A stretch of DNA of 64,000 nt from contig JBBSGR010000009.1 in assembly GCA_038253945.1 (NCBI GenBank), positions 1-64,000 of the forward strand, written 5' to 3'. The stretch's first letter is position 1; every line of letters begins with the position of its first letter. Below the pieces are notes generated by a model. It made no database searches. It worked only from the letters and a program-made list of their open reading frames with translations, and was not told the origin of the DNA. A program made the position numbers and the translations under genes. The DNA comes from JBBRYW01 sp038253945. GTDB lineage: Bacteria > Actinomycetota > Thermoleophilia > Gaiellales > Gaiellaceae. Below are positions 24,328 to 32,975 of this stretch, in pieces.

Positions 24328-25296
24328 TTACGACGCGCGCTCGAGCGCCACGGTGGGCACTCGTTGCCCCCTGCCCGACCGGCCCCAGTGCAGGGAGCCG
24401 GTCAGATGCAGCAACGCCACGGCACCGAGCACCACGTCGGCGAGGGCCGTCGCCGCCTGCATCCCGATCCCGAACCCGAGCACCGTGCTCGCGGCGCTTG
24501 CCGAAAGCGCGACGACCAGCATCACCTGCTGTGGGCCGGCACCCCCAGGCGTGAGTGGAACCGCGGAGGCGACGAGCTGCACGACGACCACCAGCAACGC
24601 CGTGAGCAGTGTCGCGGGGAGGTGGAACGCGACGAGGAACCAGTACACCGAGCCAACGCGTAGACCCCATGCAAGTGCCTGCCAGCAAACAACGCGGCGA
24701 GCGTACTCGGCGGGGTTCGAGAGCACCGCGAGACCCCTTCCCGCCTCGGCGAGCGTCGAGCGCAGTCGCGCGCGGAAGCGGACGGCGAGGAATGTGAGGC
24801 CGATGCCTACTGCCCCGGCGACGAGTGCTGCGACGAGACCGTGGCTTCCGATGAATCCGGGGAGCAAAACCCCGCCGGGCAGGCCGAAGCCGAAGCCGAT
24901 TGCCGCGCCGACGAGAACAACCGTGAGCAGGACGTTGAAGACGGACTCGGCCAGCAGCGTCGAGGCGAGCCCCGCCAGCGTCGAGCTCGGCAGGCGCTGC
25001 CTGAGGAGTCCCAGCCGGAGGAACGTGCCCGGCCGGGCTGGGACGAAGGCGTCTACGCCGAGCCCGGCGAGAAAGGCCGCCAGGGCTTCCCGGAAAAGCA
25101 GGGGATCATCCGGGTAGGCGGCACGAACGATGTTCTGCCAGGCGCGGGCGCGCGCGGCGAGCTTGAGCAAGTGACATGCGAGCGCGACCCCCAACGCCGC
25201 CAGCGAGACGCCGGCGAGTCGGCCGAGCAGCGTCTCGCCGCCGCCGTAGAGGGGCTGCAGCTCCGCGAGGAGCGAGCCGAGGCTATGCCGAGACAA
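24328..25296 (-). CDS. Flippase-like membrane protein (lysylphosphatidylglycerol synthase TM family)
   Basis: A 322-residue protein with seven to eight helices, TTG start at 25296 overlapping the preceding ATPase gene by 14 bases. KLAARARAWQNIVRAAYPDD and FLAGLGVDAFVPARPGTFLR near the N-terminus, and ASAVPLTPGGAGPQQVMLV later, are hallmarks of the UPF0104/AglD family. Placed between two ABC ATPases, it may supply or move the lipid-linked substrate handled by this operon. It has no catalytic domain that would name a reaction. Confidence 0.82.
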   Translation of the reverse strand: MSRHSLGSLLAELQPLYGGGETLLGRLAGVSLAALGVALACHLLKLAARARAWQNIVRAAYPDDPLLFREALAAFLAGLGVDAFVPARPGTFLRLGLLRQRLPSSTLAGLASTLLAESVFNVLLTVVLVGAAIGFGFGLPGGVLLPGFIGSHGLVAALVAGAVGIGLTFLAVRFRARLRSTLAEAGRGLAVLSNPAEYARRVVCWQALAWGLRVGSVYWFLVAFHLPATLLTALLVVVVQLVASAVPLTPGGAGPQQVMLVVALSASAASTVLGFGIGMQAATALADVVLGAVALLHLTGSLHWGRSGRGQRVPTVALERAS

Positions 25297-26005
25297 CCCT
25301 TCCGTCCCGCACCTCGATCACGCGATCAGCTGCGGCGGCGAGCCGCCTGGAATGAGTGACTACGACCACCGTGCAGCCGTACTCGTCGCGGAGGCTGCCG
25401 AGGGAGTCGAGCACGATTCGCTCGTTCTCGGCATCGAGCTCGCCGGTCGGCTCGTCGGCCAGGACGAGGGGGGCCCGTCGTGCCGCCGCGGCAGCGATCG
25501 CGACTCGCTGCTGCTCACCCCCAGAAAGGGCAGCGGCTCGGTGGCCCGTGCGGCGCTCGAGCCCGAAGGCCGCCAGCGACTCGGCGGCCCGCTGCGACGC
25601 GCTGTCGATACCCGCAAGCCGAAGCGAGACCGCCACGTTCTCCTGCGCGGACAATGACGCCCACAGGTTGTCGCCCTGGAAGATGACCGCCACCTCACGG
25701 GCGCGGTAGGCAGCGAGCTCGCGCTCGTGGAGACGGCCGAGGGAGCGGCCGAACGCCCGTAGCTCGCCGGCAGAGGGCTGATCCATTCCCGCCGCGAGGT
25801 GCATGAAGGTGCTCTTGCCGGAGCCCGAGGGCCCGAGCATGGCGACCACCTCGCCCCGCTCGATCCGAAGCTCCAGGCCGCGGAGGGCAACGGTCTCGAC
25901 TGGCCCCGCGCCATAGAGCTTGAACACGTCGTGAGCCTCGAGCGCCGGCCATTCGATCTGCCGCGCTTCCCGTTCCGGCTCGCGGTAGAGGCTCTTTACT
26001 TCCAT
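25283..26005 (-). CDS. ABC transporter ATPase (LolD/MacB-like), first of two in the operon
   Basis: A 240-residue ATPase: Walker A GPSGSGKST, Q-loop VIFQGDNLWASLSAQENV, signature LSGGEQQR, Walker B LVLADEPTGELD and H-loop VTHSRR. ATG 26005 lies inside the end of the lipoprotein gene (10-base overlap), so it is co-translated. Only one FtsX permease exists in the operon, so the two ATPases may form a heterodimer on it, or this one may serve a permease elsewhere. The arrangement lipoprotein-ATPase-flippase-ATPase-permease is not one I recognise as a named system. Confidence 0.9.
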   Translation of the reverse strand: MEVKSLYREPEREARQIEWPALEAHDVFKLYGAGPVETVALRGLELRIERGEVVAMLGPSGSGKSTFMHLAAGMDQPSAGELRAFGRSLGRLHERELAAYRAREVAVIFQGDNLWASLSAQENVAVSLRLAGIDSASQRAAESLAAFGLERRTGHRAAALSGGEQQRVAIAAAAARRAPLVLADEPTGELDAENERIVLDSLGSLRDEYGCTVVVVTHSRRLAAAADRVIEVRDGRVVSA

Positions 26006-26658
26006 CGGAAGCTCTGGATGATCTGCCTGTAGGCGTCGACGTTGTCGACACCTCGAGGTGCGCCGAGATCGACGACCGCCCGCTTCCCGCCGCGCGCGAG
26101 GTAGTAGCGGTCGACAGCGAGGGTGACGCGCTTACCAGTCACGGGGCTGGGCTTGCTCTCGGTGGTGTAGACGACCTTCACCGCGGGCTTGCTCGAGATC
26201 GTGACGGCGCTCGGCGCCTGAGCGCGAAACGATGGAGTTGCCGCCTTCAGCCGCGCGAGGTCGCGGCGGACGCCTGCGACGCCAAGCGGCGAGCCGCTCG
26301 AGACCACGACGTGGACGACGTTGTTCTTGTCCCGGAACGCCACATCCGAGCCGGAGCCCCGCTGAGCCCAACCCTCCGGGTACTGCATCGAGTAGCCGGC
26401 AGCGCTGTCCCGGAAGGTGAGGAACACCTGGTTGTCCGGGATGTCACCCGCGGCGGCCGACTGCGCTTCCGCGGTGAGCGGCCCCGGCGTCGAGCCCTGA
26501 GTCGAGGCGGGTGGCGGAGGAGGTGCCGCCGTGGGCGGCGGCGCGCTCTGGGGCGCGGCCTGAGTCGGGGACTTCGACGAGCCGCCGCCGCAGCCGGCGA
26601 GCATGAAGCTAGCCGAGACGAGCGTCAGCGAGATCAAGACGGACCTTGGGACAGCCAT
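25996..26658 (-). CDS. Lipoprotein with a PsbP/LpqN-like domain
   Basis: A 220-residue protein from ATG 26658. It has a lipobox LAGC (Cys23), then a proline- and serine-rich linker (24-65), then a compact domain: VFLTFRDSAAGYSMQYPEGW, FRDKNNVVHVVVSSG, VYTTESKPSPVTGKRVTLAV and a C-terminal DNVDAYRQIIQSFRWK. This resembles LpqN/PsbP-type surface lipoproteins. It is first in the operon that encodes two ATPases, a flippase-like protein, an FtsX permease and a two-component system, so it could be the cargo, a substrate receptor or a sensor partner. Repeats of site C lie 23-40 bases upstream. Confidence 0.85.
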   Translation of the reverse strand: MAVPRSVLISLTLVSASFMLAGCGGGSSKSPTQAAPQSAPPPTAAPPPPPASTQGSTPGPLTAEAQSAAAGDIPDNQVFLTFRDSAAGYSMQYPEGWAQRGSGSDVAFRDKNNVVHVVVSSGSPLGVAGVRRDLARLKAATPSFRAQAPSAVTISSKPAVKVVYTTESKPSPVTGKRVTLAVDRYYLARGGKRAVVDLGAPRGVDNVDAYRQIIQSFRWK

Positions 26659-26680
26659 AGGGCGGATTGTGCTCCGGCGA

Positions 26681-26698
26681 CGTGAACTTCTCCTGAAC
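26681..26698 (-). promoter_or_regulatory. PHO-box-like 11-bp direct repeat pair (site C)
   Basis: On the minus strand the units GTTCAGG and GTTCACG are spaced 11 bases (plus-strand TGAAC at 26683 and 26694). The second unit matches the GTTCA-C form of the actinobacterial PHO box. It stands just upstream of the lipoprotein gene, the first gene of the operon that ends with an OmpR-type regulator and its kinase, so autoregulation is likely. Confidence 0.55.
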
Positions 26699-26777
26699 GG
26701 CAACTGGGGGAGCGGCGCTTCAATCCAGCGTTTTCCCGTCGCAGAGGCGATTGGGTCCTGTGCAACCGGCCCCGTCC

Positions 26778-26790
26778 TACACTGGCCTCG
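26778..26790 (+). promoter_or_regulatory. -10 box of mutS2, leaderless arrangement
   Basis: TACACT (26778-26783) is followed by 7 bases and the ATG of mutS2. No Shine-Dalgarno sequence precedes the ATG. The same hexamer at the same distance precedes the protease gene at 290. Confidence 0.4.
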
Positions 26791-29187
26791 ATGAATCTCG
26801 AAGCGCTCGCTGTACTCGAATATCCGGCGATCGCCGAGCGGCTCGCAGGCGCGACGGCGACACCGCAGGGCGCGTCTCTCGCGCGAACGCTCTTGCCGTC
26901 GCCCGACCCCGCTCGGGTGAGCCGCCGTCAGGCTCGGACGGCGGAGGCGATCGCGCTCCTCGACGGCGCCGTCGAGCCGACCTTGCACGGCGTCGATGAC
27001 GTGGGCGAGGCGGCCGTGCACGCCGCTCGCGGCGGCCTCCTGCTGCCCGAGACGTTGAGCCGCATCGCCGTCACGATCACCGTTTCACTTCGCGCGCGGG
27101 CGGTGCTCGAGGAGCAGGGGGACGCCGCTCCGCTCCTGACGGCTCTCGCCGCTTCCATCGATCCCACGCTTGCACCGCTCCCGGATGCGATCGAGCGCTG
27201 CGTCGAGGAGGACGGCTCCGATCTGCGAGACGGCGCGTCGCGGCGGCTCCGCCGGCTTCGCGCCGAGCTGCGCGGCGGCCGCCAGCGCGTCAGCGAGGAG
27301 TTGCGCCGGCTCGCCCGCACGAGCGAGCTGCGCGACAATCTCCAGGAGGAGTTCGTCACGCAACGCGGCGGGCGCCCCGTGCTCGCGGTCAAGGCAAGCG
27401 CCCGAGGCAGAGTTCCCGGGATCGTCCACGACGCGTCGAGCTCGGGTCAGACGCTCTTCGTCGAGCCGTTCGCGATCGTCGAGCTGAGCAACCGGCTGTC
27501 CGAGGCAGCGGGTGCCGAGCGCGAGGAGGTCGAGCGGATCCTGCGCGAGCTCTCCACCCTCGTCGGCGCACGCGCGGAGGCCCTCGCCGCGTTGGTCGAC
27601 GCCACGGCCTCGCTGGACCTCGCGCTCGCCTGCGGCTCGCTTTCGCGGGGCTGGCGTGGCGCCCCGGTCGAGATCTCGGATCAGGTGCGCCTGCTCGGTG
27701 CGAGGCATCCCCTGCTCGATCGTTCGTCTGCGGTGCCGATCGACCTCGATCTGGGAAGCCTTCGAGCGCTCGTCCTCAGCGGGCCGAACACGGGCGGCAA
27801 GACCGTAGCCCTGAAGACGCTCGGGCTCGCAGCGTTGTTGCACCAGGCCGGACTCCGGCCGCCGGCACTCACGGCGGCGCTCCCTGTGTTCGACGAGGTG
27901 CTCGCGGATATCGGCGACCGGCAGTCGATCGAGATGAGCCTCTCGACGTTCTCGGGACACGTGAGCAACCTCGTCGAGATCCTCGGCGCTGCGACGGATC
28001 GATCGCTCGTGCTGATCGACGAGCTCGCTTCCGGCACCGACCCGGTCGAGGGCTCGGCGCTCGCTCAGGCGCTGCTGGCCCGGCTTTCCGAGCGGGCCAG
28101 GTTGACGGCAGTGACGACGCACTATCCCGAGCTGAAGGAGTGGGCGAGCGCGACGCCCGGCGTGGCCAACGCCTCGACCGGCTTCGACCCGGAGACGCAC
28201 GCACCGCTCTACCGGGTCGCGCTTGGTCGGCCGGGCACCTCGCATGCACTGTCGATCGCCGAGCGCCTCGGGCTCGACCGGACGCTCGTCGCCGACGCAC
28301 GGGCCGCCGTAGCGCCCGAGCGCCTCCAGATCAGCGAGCTGCTCGCCGAGGCGGAGCGTGCCGAGCGGAAAGCGGTCGAGGCGCGCGCTGCGGCCGAGTG
28401 GGAGCTCGAGGAGGCCGCCCGCCTCGCCGAGCGCGCTCGGGAGCGTGAGGCGGTGCTCGAGTCCGAGATCGAGCAGGTCCGGGCGTCGGCCGCGCGAGCG
28501 CGTGAGCTCGCCGTGACCCGGGCAGAGCGCGACCTTGCCGGTGCGCGGGCGGAGCTGGAAGGTCTTCGCCAGGAGATTCGGCTCGCCCGACGCGGCGAGC
28601 GAGAGCGCCGGCGGGCAGGTCCCGGTGCAGCGGGGCTGCCGGCGGAGGGAGAACGTGACCGCCGCCTGGGCGCCGCCTCCGATCGTGCGGCGCGCGCCGA
28701 GCGGGCGCTACGGACTCTCGAGGATCCTCTGCCACTGCAGGCCGCGCTGGCGGCCGGCGATCCGGTCGAGGCGCCCGACCTGGGCGTGCGCGGGACGATC
28801 GCCGCGATCGAGGGGGACGAGGTGGAGGTCGTTGGAACGGGCGGGCTGCGAGTTCGCATCCCGCTCGCGCGCCTGCGTCCCGACCCGCGCGGCCGTGAAC
28901 GCGAGGCGTTCGAGCCGGGGGTGCGTGTCGTCGCGAGCGCGCGGGGCGACGTGTCTGACGAGCTCGACGTCCGAGGGCGGCGCGCGCAGGAGGCGCGCGA
29001 GGCCGTCCGCTCCTTTGTCGACGAGGCGGCCCTTGCCGGCGTCCCGGTGCTCCGAGTCGTGCACGGTCGCGGCACGGGAGCGGTTCGCGCCGCCGTGCGC
29101 GAGGAGCTGACGAGGCACCCGCTCGTCGAGCGGCAGGAGTCTGAGTCGGCGGACGGCGCGACAGTCGTCCACCTGGGCGGGGCGTAG
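26791..29187 (+). CDS. mutS2: MutS2 family ATPase/endonuclease with Smr domain
   Basis: A 798-residue protein. The N-terminal part has the MutS core/clamp helices without the mismatch-recognition domain. The ATPase follows with Walker A GPNTGGKT (331-338), VLADIGDRQSIEMSLSTFSG, and Walker B VLIDELASGTDP near 407. A long coiled coil (510-640, rich in Glu, Arg and Ala) leads to a KOW-like patch and the C-terminal Smr nuclease domain from about 723 (ELDVRGRRAQEA and VVHGRGTGAVR). MutS2 suppresses homologous recombination and has been linked to rescue of collided ribosomes. It stands alone, divergent from the lipoprotein operon. Confidence 0.95.
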   Translation: MNLEALAVLEYPAIAERLAGATATPQGASLARTLLPSPDPARVSRRQARTAEAIALLDGAVEPTLHGVDDVGEAAVHAARGGLLLPETLSRIAVTITVSLRARAVLEEQGDAAPLLTALAASIDPTLAPLPDAIERCVEEDGSDLRDGASRRLRRLRAELRGGRQRVSEELRRLARTSELRDNLQEEFVTQRGGRPVLAVKASARGRVPGIVHDASSSGQTLFVEPFAIVELSNRLSEAAGAEREEVERILRELSTLVGARAEALAALVDATASLDLALACGSLSRGWRGAPVEISDQVRLLGARHPLLDRSSAVPIDLDLGSLRALVLSGPNTGGKTVALKTLGLAALLHQAGLRPPALTAALPVFDEVLADIGDRQSIEMSLSTFSGHVSNLVEILGAATDRSLVLIDELASGTDPVEGSALAQALLARLSERARLTAVTTHYPELKEWASATPGVANASTGFDPETHAPLYRVALGRPGTSHALSIAERLGLDRTLVADARAAVAPERLQISELLAEAERAERKAVEARAAAEWELEEAARLAERAREREAVLESEIEQVRASAARARELAVTRAERDLAGARAELEGLRQEIRLARRGERERRRAGPGAAGLPAEGERDRRLGAASDRAARAERALRTLEDPLPLQAALAAGDPVEAPDLGVRGTIAAIEGDEVEVVGTGGLRVRIPLARLRPDPRGREREAFEPGVRVVASARGDVSDELDVRGRRAQEAREAVRSFVDEAALAGVPVLRVVHGRGTGAVRAAVREELTRHPLVERQESESADGATVVHLGGA

Positions 29188-29213
29188 CCTCGCCGCGTGG
29201 CACCCTTCAGCGC

Positions 29214-29850
29214 GTGGGCACGCGTCGCGCGATCGAGCTCAGCGAACGGCTGATCTACTGGACCGAGCCCCATCCAAGCTGGCAGCCGAACGCCGAGTGG
29301 CCCGAGGAAGTCGGCTCCGTCCTCTACAAGGACTCGGGCGCGCTTGCCTTGATCGACCCGCTCATCCGGGATGACCTCGATCCCCGCGCCTGGACGTGGT
29401 TGGACGAGGCCGTGGCCGCTGCCGGGTCGCCTGTGATCGTGCTTCTGACCGCACCGTGGCACGAACGGAGCACGCGTGACGTCCTCGATCGGTACAACGC
29501 GCGTCTGGGCCGCCCCATCGGCTCGCGGGCGGATCCAGGATCTCCCACAACTCGACGCGATCCCGTCGGCCATCCGGGTTCTTGTTCCGCGAGGAGTCGA
29601 CGAAGGGCAGGTGGCCTTCTTGCTCGAAGCCGAGCAGACGCTCGTGGTTGCCGAGTTCTTCCTTGGTACCGCCGGCGGACTTCAAGTTCTTCCGTCTCCT
29701 GCCACACGCGACCTGCGCGAGTTCGTCGAGTCGCTTCAGGAACTGGAGCGACTCCGGATCGAACGGGTTCTCGTCGCCCACGGGCCGCCCGTCCTAAATG
29801 GAGGGAGTGGCGCGATCGCCGCTGCCCTTCGCACCTTCGGGACCAACTGA
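29214..29850 (+). pseudogene. Metallo-beta-lactamase-fold-like gene split by a frameshift
   Basis: From GTG 29214 the first frame reads LSERLIYWTEPHPSWQPNAE, then VGSVLYKDSGALALIDPLIR and a strand/helix pair up to RDVLDRYNARL. It then becomes nonsense. The next frame continues the fold from about 29500: VWAAPSARGRI, IRVLVPRGVDEGQVAFLLEA, TLVVAEFFLG and a C-terminal VLVAHGPPVLNGGSGAIAAA. Together they make about 210 residues of a hydrolase-like beta-lactamase fold that lacks the usual HxHxDH metal motif. One shift near 29495-29510 separates the halves. It may be a genuine pseudogene or an error in the sequence. Confidence 0.6.
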
Positions 29851-30019
29851 CGGGCACCCGTACTGGGCGAAGTTCGTCTACCGCCAAAAGCGACGGCATT
29901 CCACGCAGGTCGACGATTCGGCCGAACCCGACCGCAATGGTGACGGAAGCTCGAGCGGGCGTCATAGAGGCCACAAGCGGGGATCTTTCATCCCGCTACG
30001 AAACCGCGCACCGCTGCCG

Positions 30020-30838
30020 CTACTCGCCGGCGACGTCCCGCCGCAGGAAGACGAGGTACGCGGCCACGAGCGGAATGGCGGTGTAGAGCACACAGACCCA
30101 GACGGCACGGGCGACAGGGGCCCAGTCCGCCGGGGTGCGCAGGAAGCCGTGCCAGGCGTCGAACTGCGTCCCGAGCAGGTACGGGCGGAAGCCTTCGGTG
30201 CCCGGAAGCACGCCGACGAGCTGCATCAAGAGCGCCCACATCAGCGTGCCCACGACGGCGGCCGCGCTGTTTCGCGTCACGGTCGAGAGGAAGAGGCCGA
30301 AGGCGGCGATGCCGGAGAGAGGCAGCACGTAGACCGCCAGGCTCAACATCAGCAGGCCGAAGCCGTGCCCGGTCGAGACTCGCGTCCCGGAGAGCGACGT
30401 CAGCGGATGAAGGCCCCAGGCGAGGCTGCCGGCGACGACGGCGACGAGCCCCATCGCGAAGACGATCACTAGCGTGTAGGTCAGGGTGGCGAGCACCTTG
30501 CCGGTGAAGACCTCGCCGCGCTCGCGCGACCGAGTCAGGATCGTCTTCAGGGTGCCGTTGTGGCTCTCGGAGGCCACGATGTCGCCGGCGACGAGCGCCG
30601 TGATCAGGGGGAAACCCCAGATCGACATGAAGAAGAGAACCACGAAGGGAACGGCAAGGCCGGTCTCGCGGATGTAGCGGCCGAGCGGCACGTCGTTCGG
30701 TCCGCCGGTCTGGAGCAGGAGCACGACGACGAAGATGACCGGGACGAGCATCGCCGAGGCGAGGCCGAGGTACGTCCGCTTCTGGGCGGCGAGCTTGGCC
30801 AGTTCCCAGCGGTAGACGCGCGCGACGGGGGCGATCAC
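30020..30838 (-). CDS. ABC-2 type transporter permease
   Basis: A 272-residue protein with six transmembrane helices. The N-terminal amphipathic segment (RVYRWELAKLAAQKRTYLG) and the loop after helix 2 (GDIVASESHNGTLKTILTRS) are typical of BcrB/NatB-type ABC-2 permeases. The start overlaps the ATPase stop. It pairs with the ATPase at 30835-31773, downstream of a LolA-like protein and a two-component system, a layout seen for transporters that resist cell-envelope antibiotics. The exported compound cannot be read from sequence. Confidence 0.9.
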   Translation of the reverse strand: MIAPVARVYRWELAKLAAQKRTYLGLASAMLVPVIFVVVLLLQTGGPNDVPLGRYIRETGLAVPFVVLFFMSIWGFPLITALVAGDIVASESHNGTLKTILTRSRERGEVFTGKVLATLTYTLVIVFAMGLVAVVAGSLAWGLHPLTSLSGTRVSTGHGFGLLMLSLAVYVLPLSGIAAFGLFLSTVTRNSAAAVVGTLMWALLMQLVGVLPGTEGFRPYLLGTQFDAWHGFLRTPADWAPVARAVWVCVLYTAIPLVAAYLVFLRRDVAGE

Positions 30839-31773
30839 GCGACCGCCTCCTCTGCTCGGGGCGCCTTGCCTTCGGTGAGGTTCAGGAAGAGCTCCTCGAG
30901 GCTCGGCGTCTCGGGCACGAGCGCTGTGATCGGGACACGGGCCTGGCCGAGCGCGATCGAGAGAGCGGCCACCGCATCCTCGTCAGCCTGGAAGCGCACA
31001 TGACCGTCCGTGACCGCGATCTTGTCGACGCCCCGCTGCGCGAGGCACACCGCGCGGGCGCGGTCGGGCTCGAGCGAGCGCAGGCGGTAGCCGCCTTGAG
31101 CGGTTGCGAGGAGCTCCCGAAGCGACCCCTCGTAGACGATCGAGCCCTTGCGAATGATCGCCACCCGGTTGCACAGCTCCTCGACCTCGCTGAGCAGGTG
31201 ACTGGAGAGCAGGACGGTGATCCCCTCGCTCGCGAGCTTTCGCACCAGGTCGCGCATGTCCCGCATTCCGGCGGGATCCAGGCCCGTGGTGGGCTCATCG
31301 AGCAGCAGCAGGCGCGGGCTGCGCAGGAGCGCGCTCGCGATCCCGAGCCGCTGCCGCATCCCGTGCGAGTAGCCGCCGACCCGGTCGCCGGCACGACCCT
31401 GCAGCTCGACCACGTCGAGCACCTCGTCGATCCGCGAGCGCGAATCCCCGTCGTCGTAGTCCGCCAAGAGCTGCAGGTTCTTGCGTCCGGAGAGGTACGG
31501 GTAGAAGCGCGGCCCCTCGACGAAGCCGGCGACGCCGTCCAAGGCGCGGGCACCCTCAGCCAGTGGGTCCCGGCCGAAGAGCCGCATCGAGCCCTCCGTA
31601 GGCCGGATCAGTCCGAGCAGCATCCGGAGCGACGTTGTCTTGCCGGCGCCGTTCGGCCCGAGGTAGCCGAAGACGTCGCCGCGCGCGACGGTCAAGTCGA
31701 CATGGTCGACCGCGACGATGTTCCCGTATCGCTTGACGAGCCCGCGAGCCGCAACCGGAGGCGCGTCGCTCAC
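30835..31773 (-). CDS. ABC transporter ATPase (BcrA/NatA type)
   Basis: A 312-residue ATPase from GTG 31773, overlapping the LolA-like gene's stop (GTGA). Walker A GPNGAGKTT, signature YSHGMRQRL, Walker B LLLLDEPTTGLD and the H-loop SSHLLSEVEE are of the drug/antibiotic resistance ATPase type. The C-terminal 80 residues (YRLRSLEPDRARAVC and onward) form the regulatory extension of this group. It drives the ABC-2 permease that follows it. Confidence 0.94.
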   Translation of the reverse strand: MSDAPPVAARGLVKRYGNIVAVDHVDLTVARGDVFGYLGPNGAGKTTSLRMLLGLIRPTEGSMRLFGRDPLAEGARALDGVAGFVEGPRFYPYLSGRKNLQLLADYDDGDSRSRIDEVLDVVELQGRAGDRVGGYSHGMRQRLGIASALLRSPRLLLLDEPTTGLDPAGMRDMRDLVRKLASEGITVLLSSHLLSEVEELCNRVAIIRKGSIVYEGSLRELLATAQGGYRLRSLEPDRARAVCLAQRGVDKIAVTDGHVRFQADEDAVAALSIALGQARVPITALVPETPSLEELFLNLTEGKAPRAEEAVA

Positions 31774-32948
31774 GACAGCGCGCGCGCCGCCGCCTCGGCG
31801 GCTGCCGGTGGCAGCGATCCGGCCAGCACATAGTCCACGCCGGCCTTTCTCCACTCGATCGCGGTCCCGAGCGCGGTCGCCAGCTCGTGCCCCGTCGCGC
31901 CGGCGATCGCCACCGCGGGGAGGCTCGAGAGCGGGCCGCCGGCGCTCTGCTGCGCCGCGTCGTGAGCACGCTCGACGACGACGATTGCACCGAGACCGTG
32001 CCCGTACACCGCGAGGGCGGCGGGCGAGTCCGACCCACCGACCAGGCGGACGTCCTGACGTGGCAGGCCGACCAGCGTGGCGGGCGCGTTGACGGGAAAG
32101 CCCGCCTTCGCGGTGACCGCGGCGAGCCCTGTGACGGCCCTACCGTCGTTGCCGGCCTTGCCTGGCCCGGGCGAGCCGACGTCGACCGTCTTGGCTCCAG
32201 CCGGCGGCGAGACGTCGACGTTCGCCGAGTCGATCGGCCCGTAGGAGATATCGGTCGCTTTCAGCTCGAGCACCGGGTTGGTGCTGCCCTGCGCGTAGAT
32301 CGCGATCCGCAGCGGAATCCCGCGGGCGGCGTCCCAGGCCAGCTCGGCAGAGCCGAGCAAGCCGGCGTCGTGCTTCGGCGAGACGCTGACCGTGTACGCG
32401 GGCTGACCGGCGACGTCGCTCGGCTGTGCTCCCGAGATGCTCGCGTGGGCTCCGAGCTGCGAGAGGAGGCTGCTGATTCGAGCGACCGACGGAAGCTGAT
32501 CTGCGTGGTCGGGCGCGTTCCCGACGGCGCCTCGCGGCAGCTTCGCGCGGTAGACGGTGTTGGCCGAGGCGTCGTAGACGGTCACGAGCGTCGGGCTCCA
32601 GACGACCTGGACGTCGCCGACGCTCGACTGCAGCTCGAGCCGGCCGCGGCCGTCCTTCGTGAGCCACAAGCGGCCGGATGCGCCGGACATCAGAGCAGAC
32701 CCGGCGCTGCCGAGCAGCGAGCCGGAGGGAAAGAGCCGGTTGGTGAACGAGATGTGCGCCGTCACACCCTCGGGCTTCATTGCGGCGAGGCCGTCGTGGA
32801 GTGCATTGGCGAGAGGCTTGGGCGGCGGAGTCGGCCCGCCCCCGCCCCTGGCGGTCACGGCGAGCGCTCCAGCGGCCATCGCGAGGATGGCGAGTGCAGC
32901 GACGAGAAAGACGAGCGAGCGAGTTGAGGCGGTGCGCAGACGGCTCAC
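31770..32948 (-). CDS. Exported LolA-like lipid/lipoprotein-binding protein
   Basis: A 392-residue protein with an N-terminal anchor helix (about 11-31) and no lipobox. The rest is a beta-rich fold of the LolA/DUF4367-like type: GVTAHISFTNRLFPSG, GRLWLTKDGRGRLELQSS, VVWSPTLVTVYDASANTVYR, LAWDAARGIPLRIAIYAQGS. The last 110 residues repeat a smaller domain (VRLVGGSDSPAALAVYGHG). It lies between a kinase and an ABC-2 pair; related proteins are probably cell-surface sensors of membrane damage or carriers of lipophilic molecules. Kinase and LolA-like gene are 27 bases apart. Confidence 0.8.
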   Translation of the reverse strand: MSRLRTASTRSLVFLVAALAILAMAAGALAVTARGGGGPTPPPKPLANALHDGLAAMKPEGVTAHISFTNRLFPSGSLLGSAGSALMSGASGRLWLTKDGRGRLELQSSVGDVQVVWSPTLVTVYDASANTVYRAKLPRGAVGNAPDHADQLPSVARISSLLSQLGAHASISGAQPSDVAGQPAYTVSVSPKHDAGLLGSAELAWDAARGIPLRIAIYAQGSTNPVLELKATDISYGPIDSANVDVSPPAGAKTVDVGSPGPGKAGNDGRAVTGLAAVTAKAGFPVNAPATLVGLPRQDVRLVGGSDSPAALAVYGHGLGAIVVVERAHDAAQQSAGGPLSSLPAVAIAGATGHELATALGTAIEWRKAGVDYVLAGSLPPAAAEAAARALS

Positions 32949-32975
32949 GGCATTCCTTTCCTGGATCTCTGTGCC

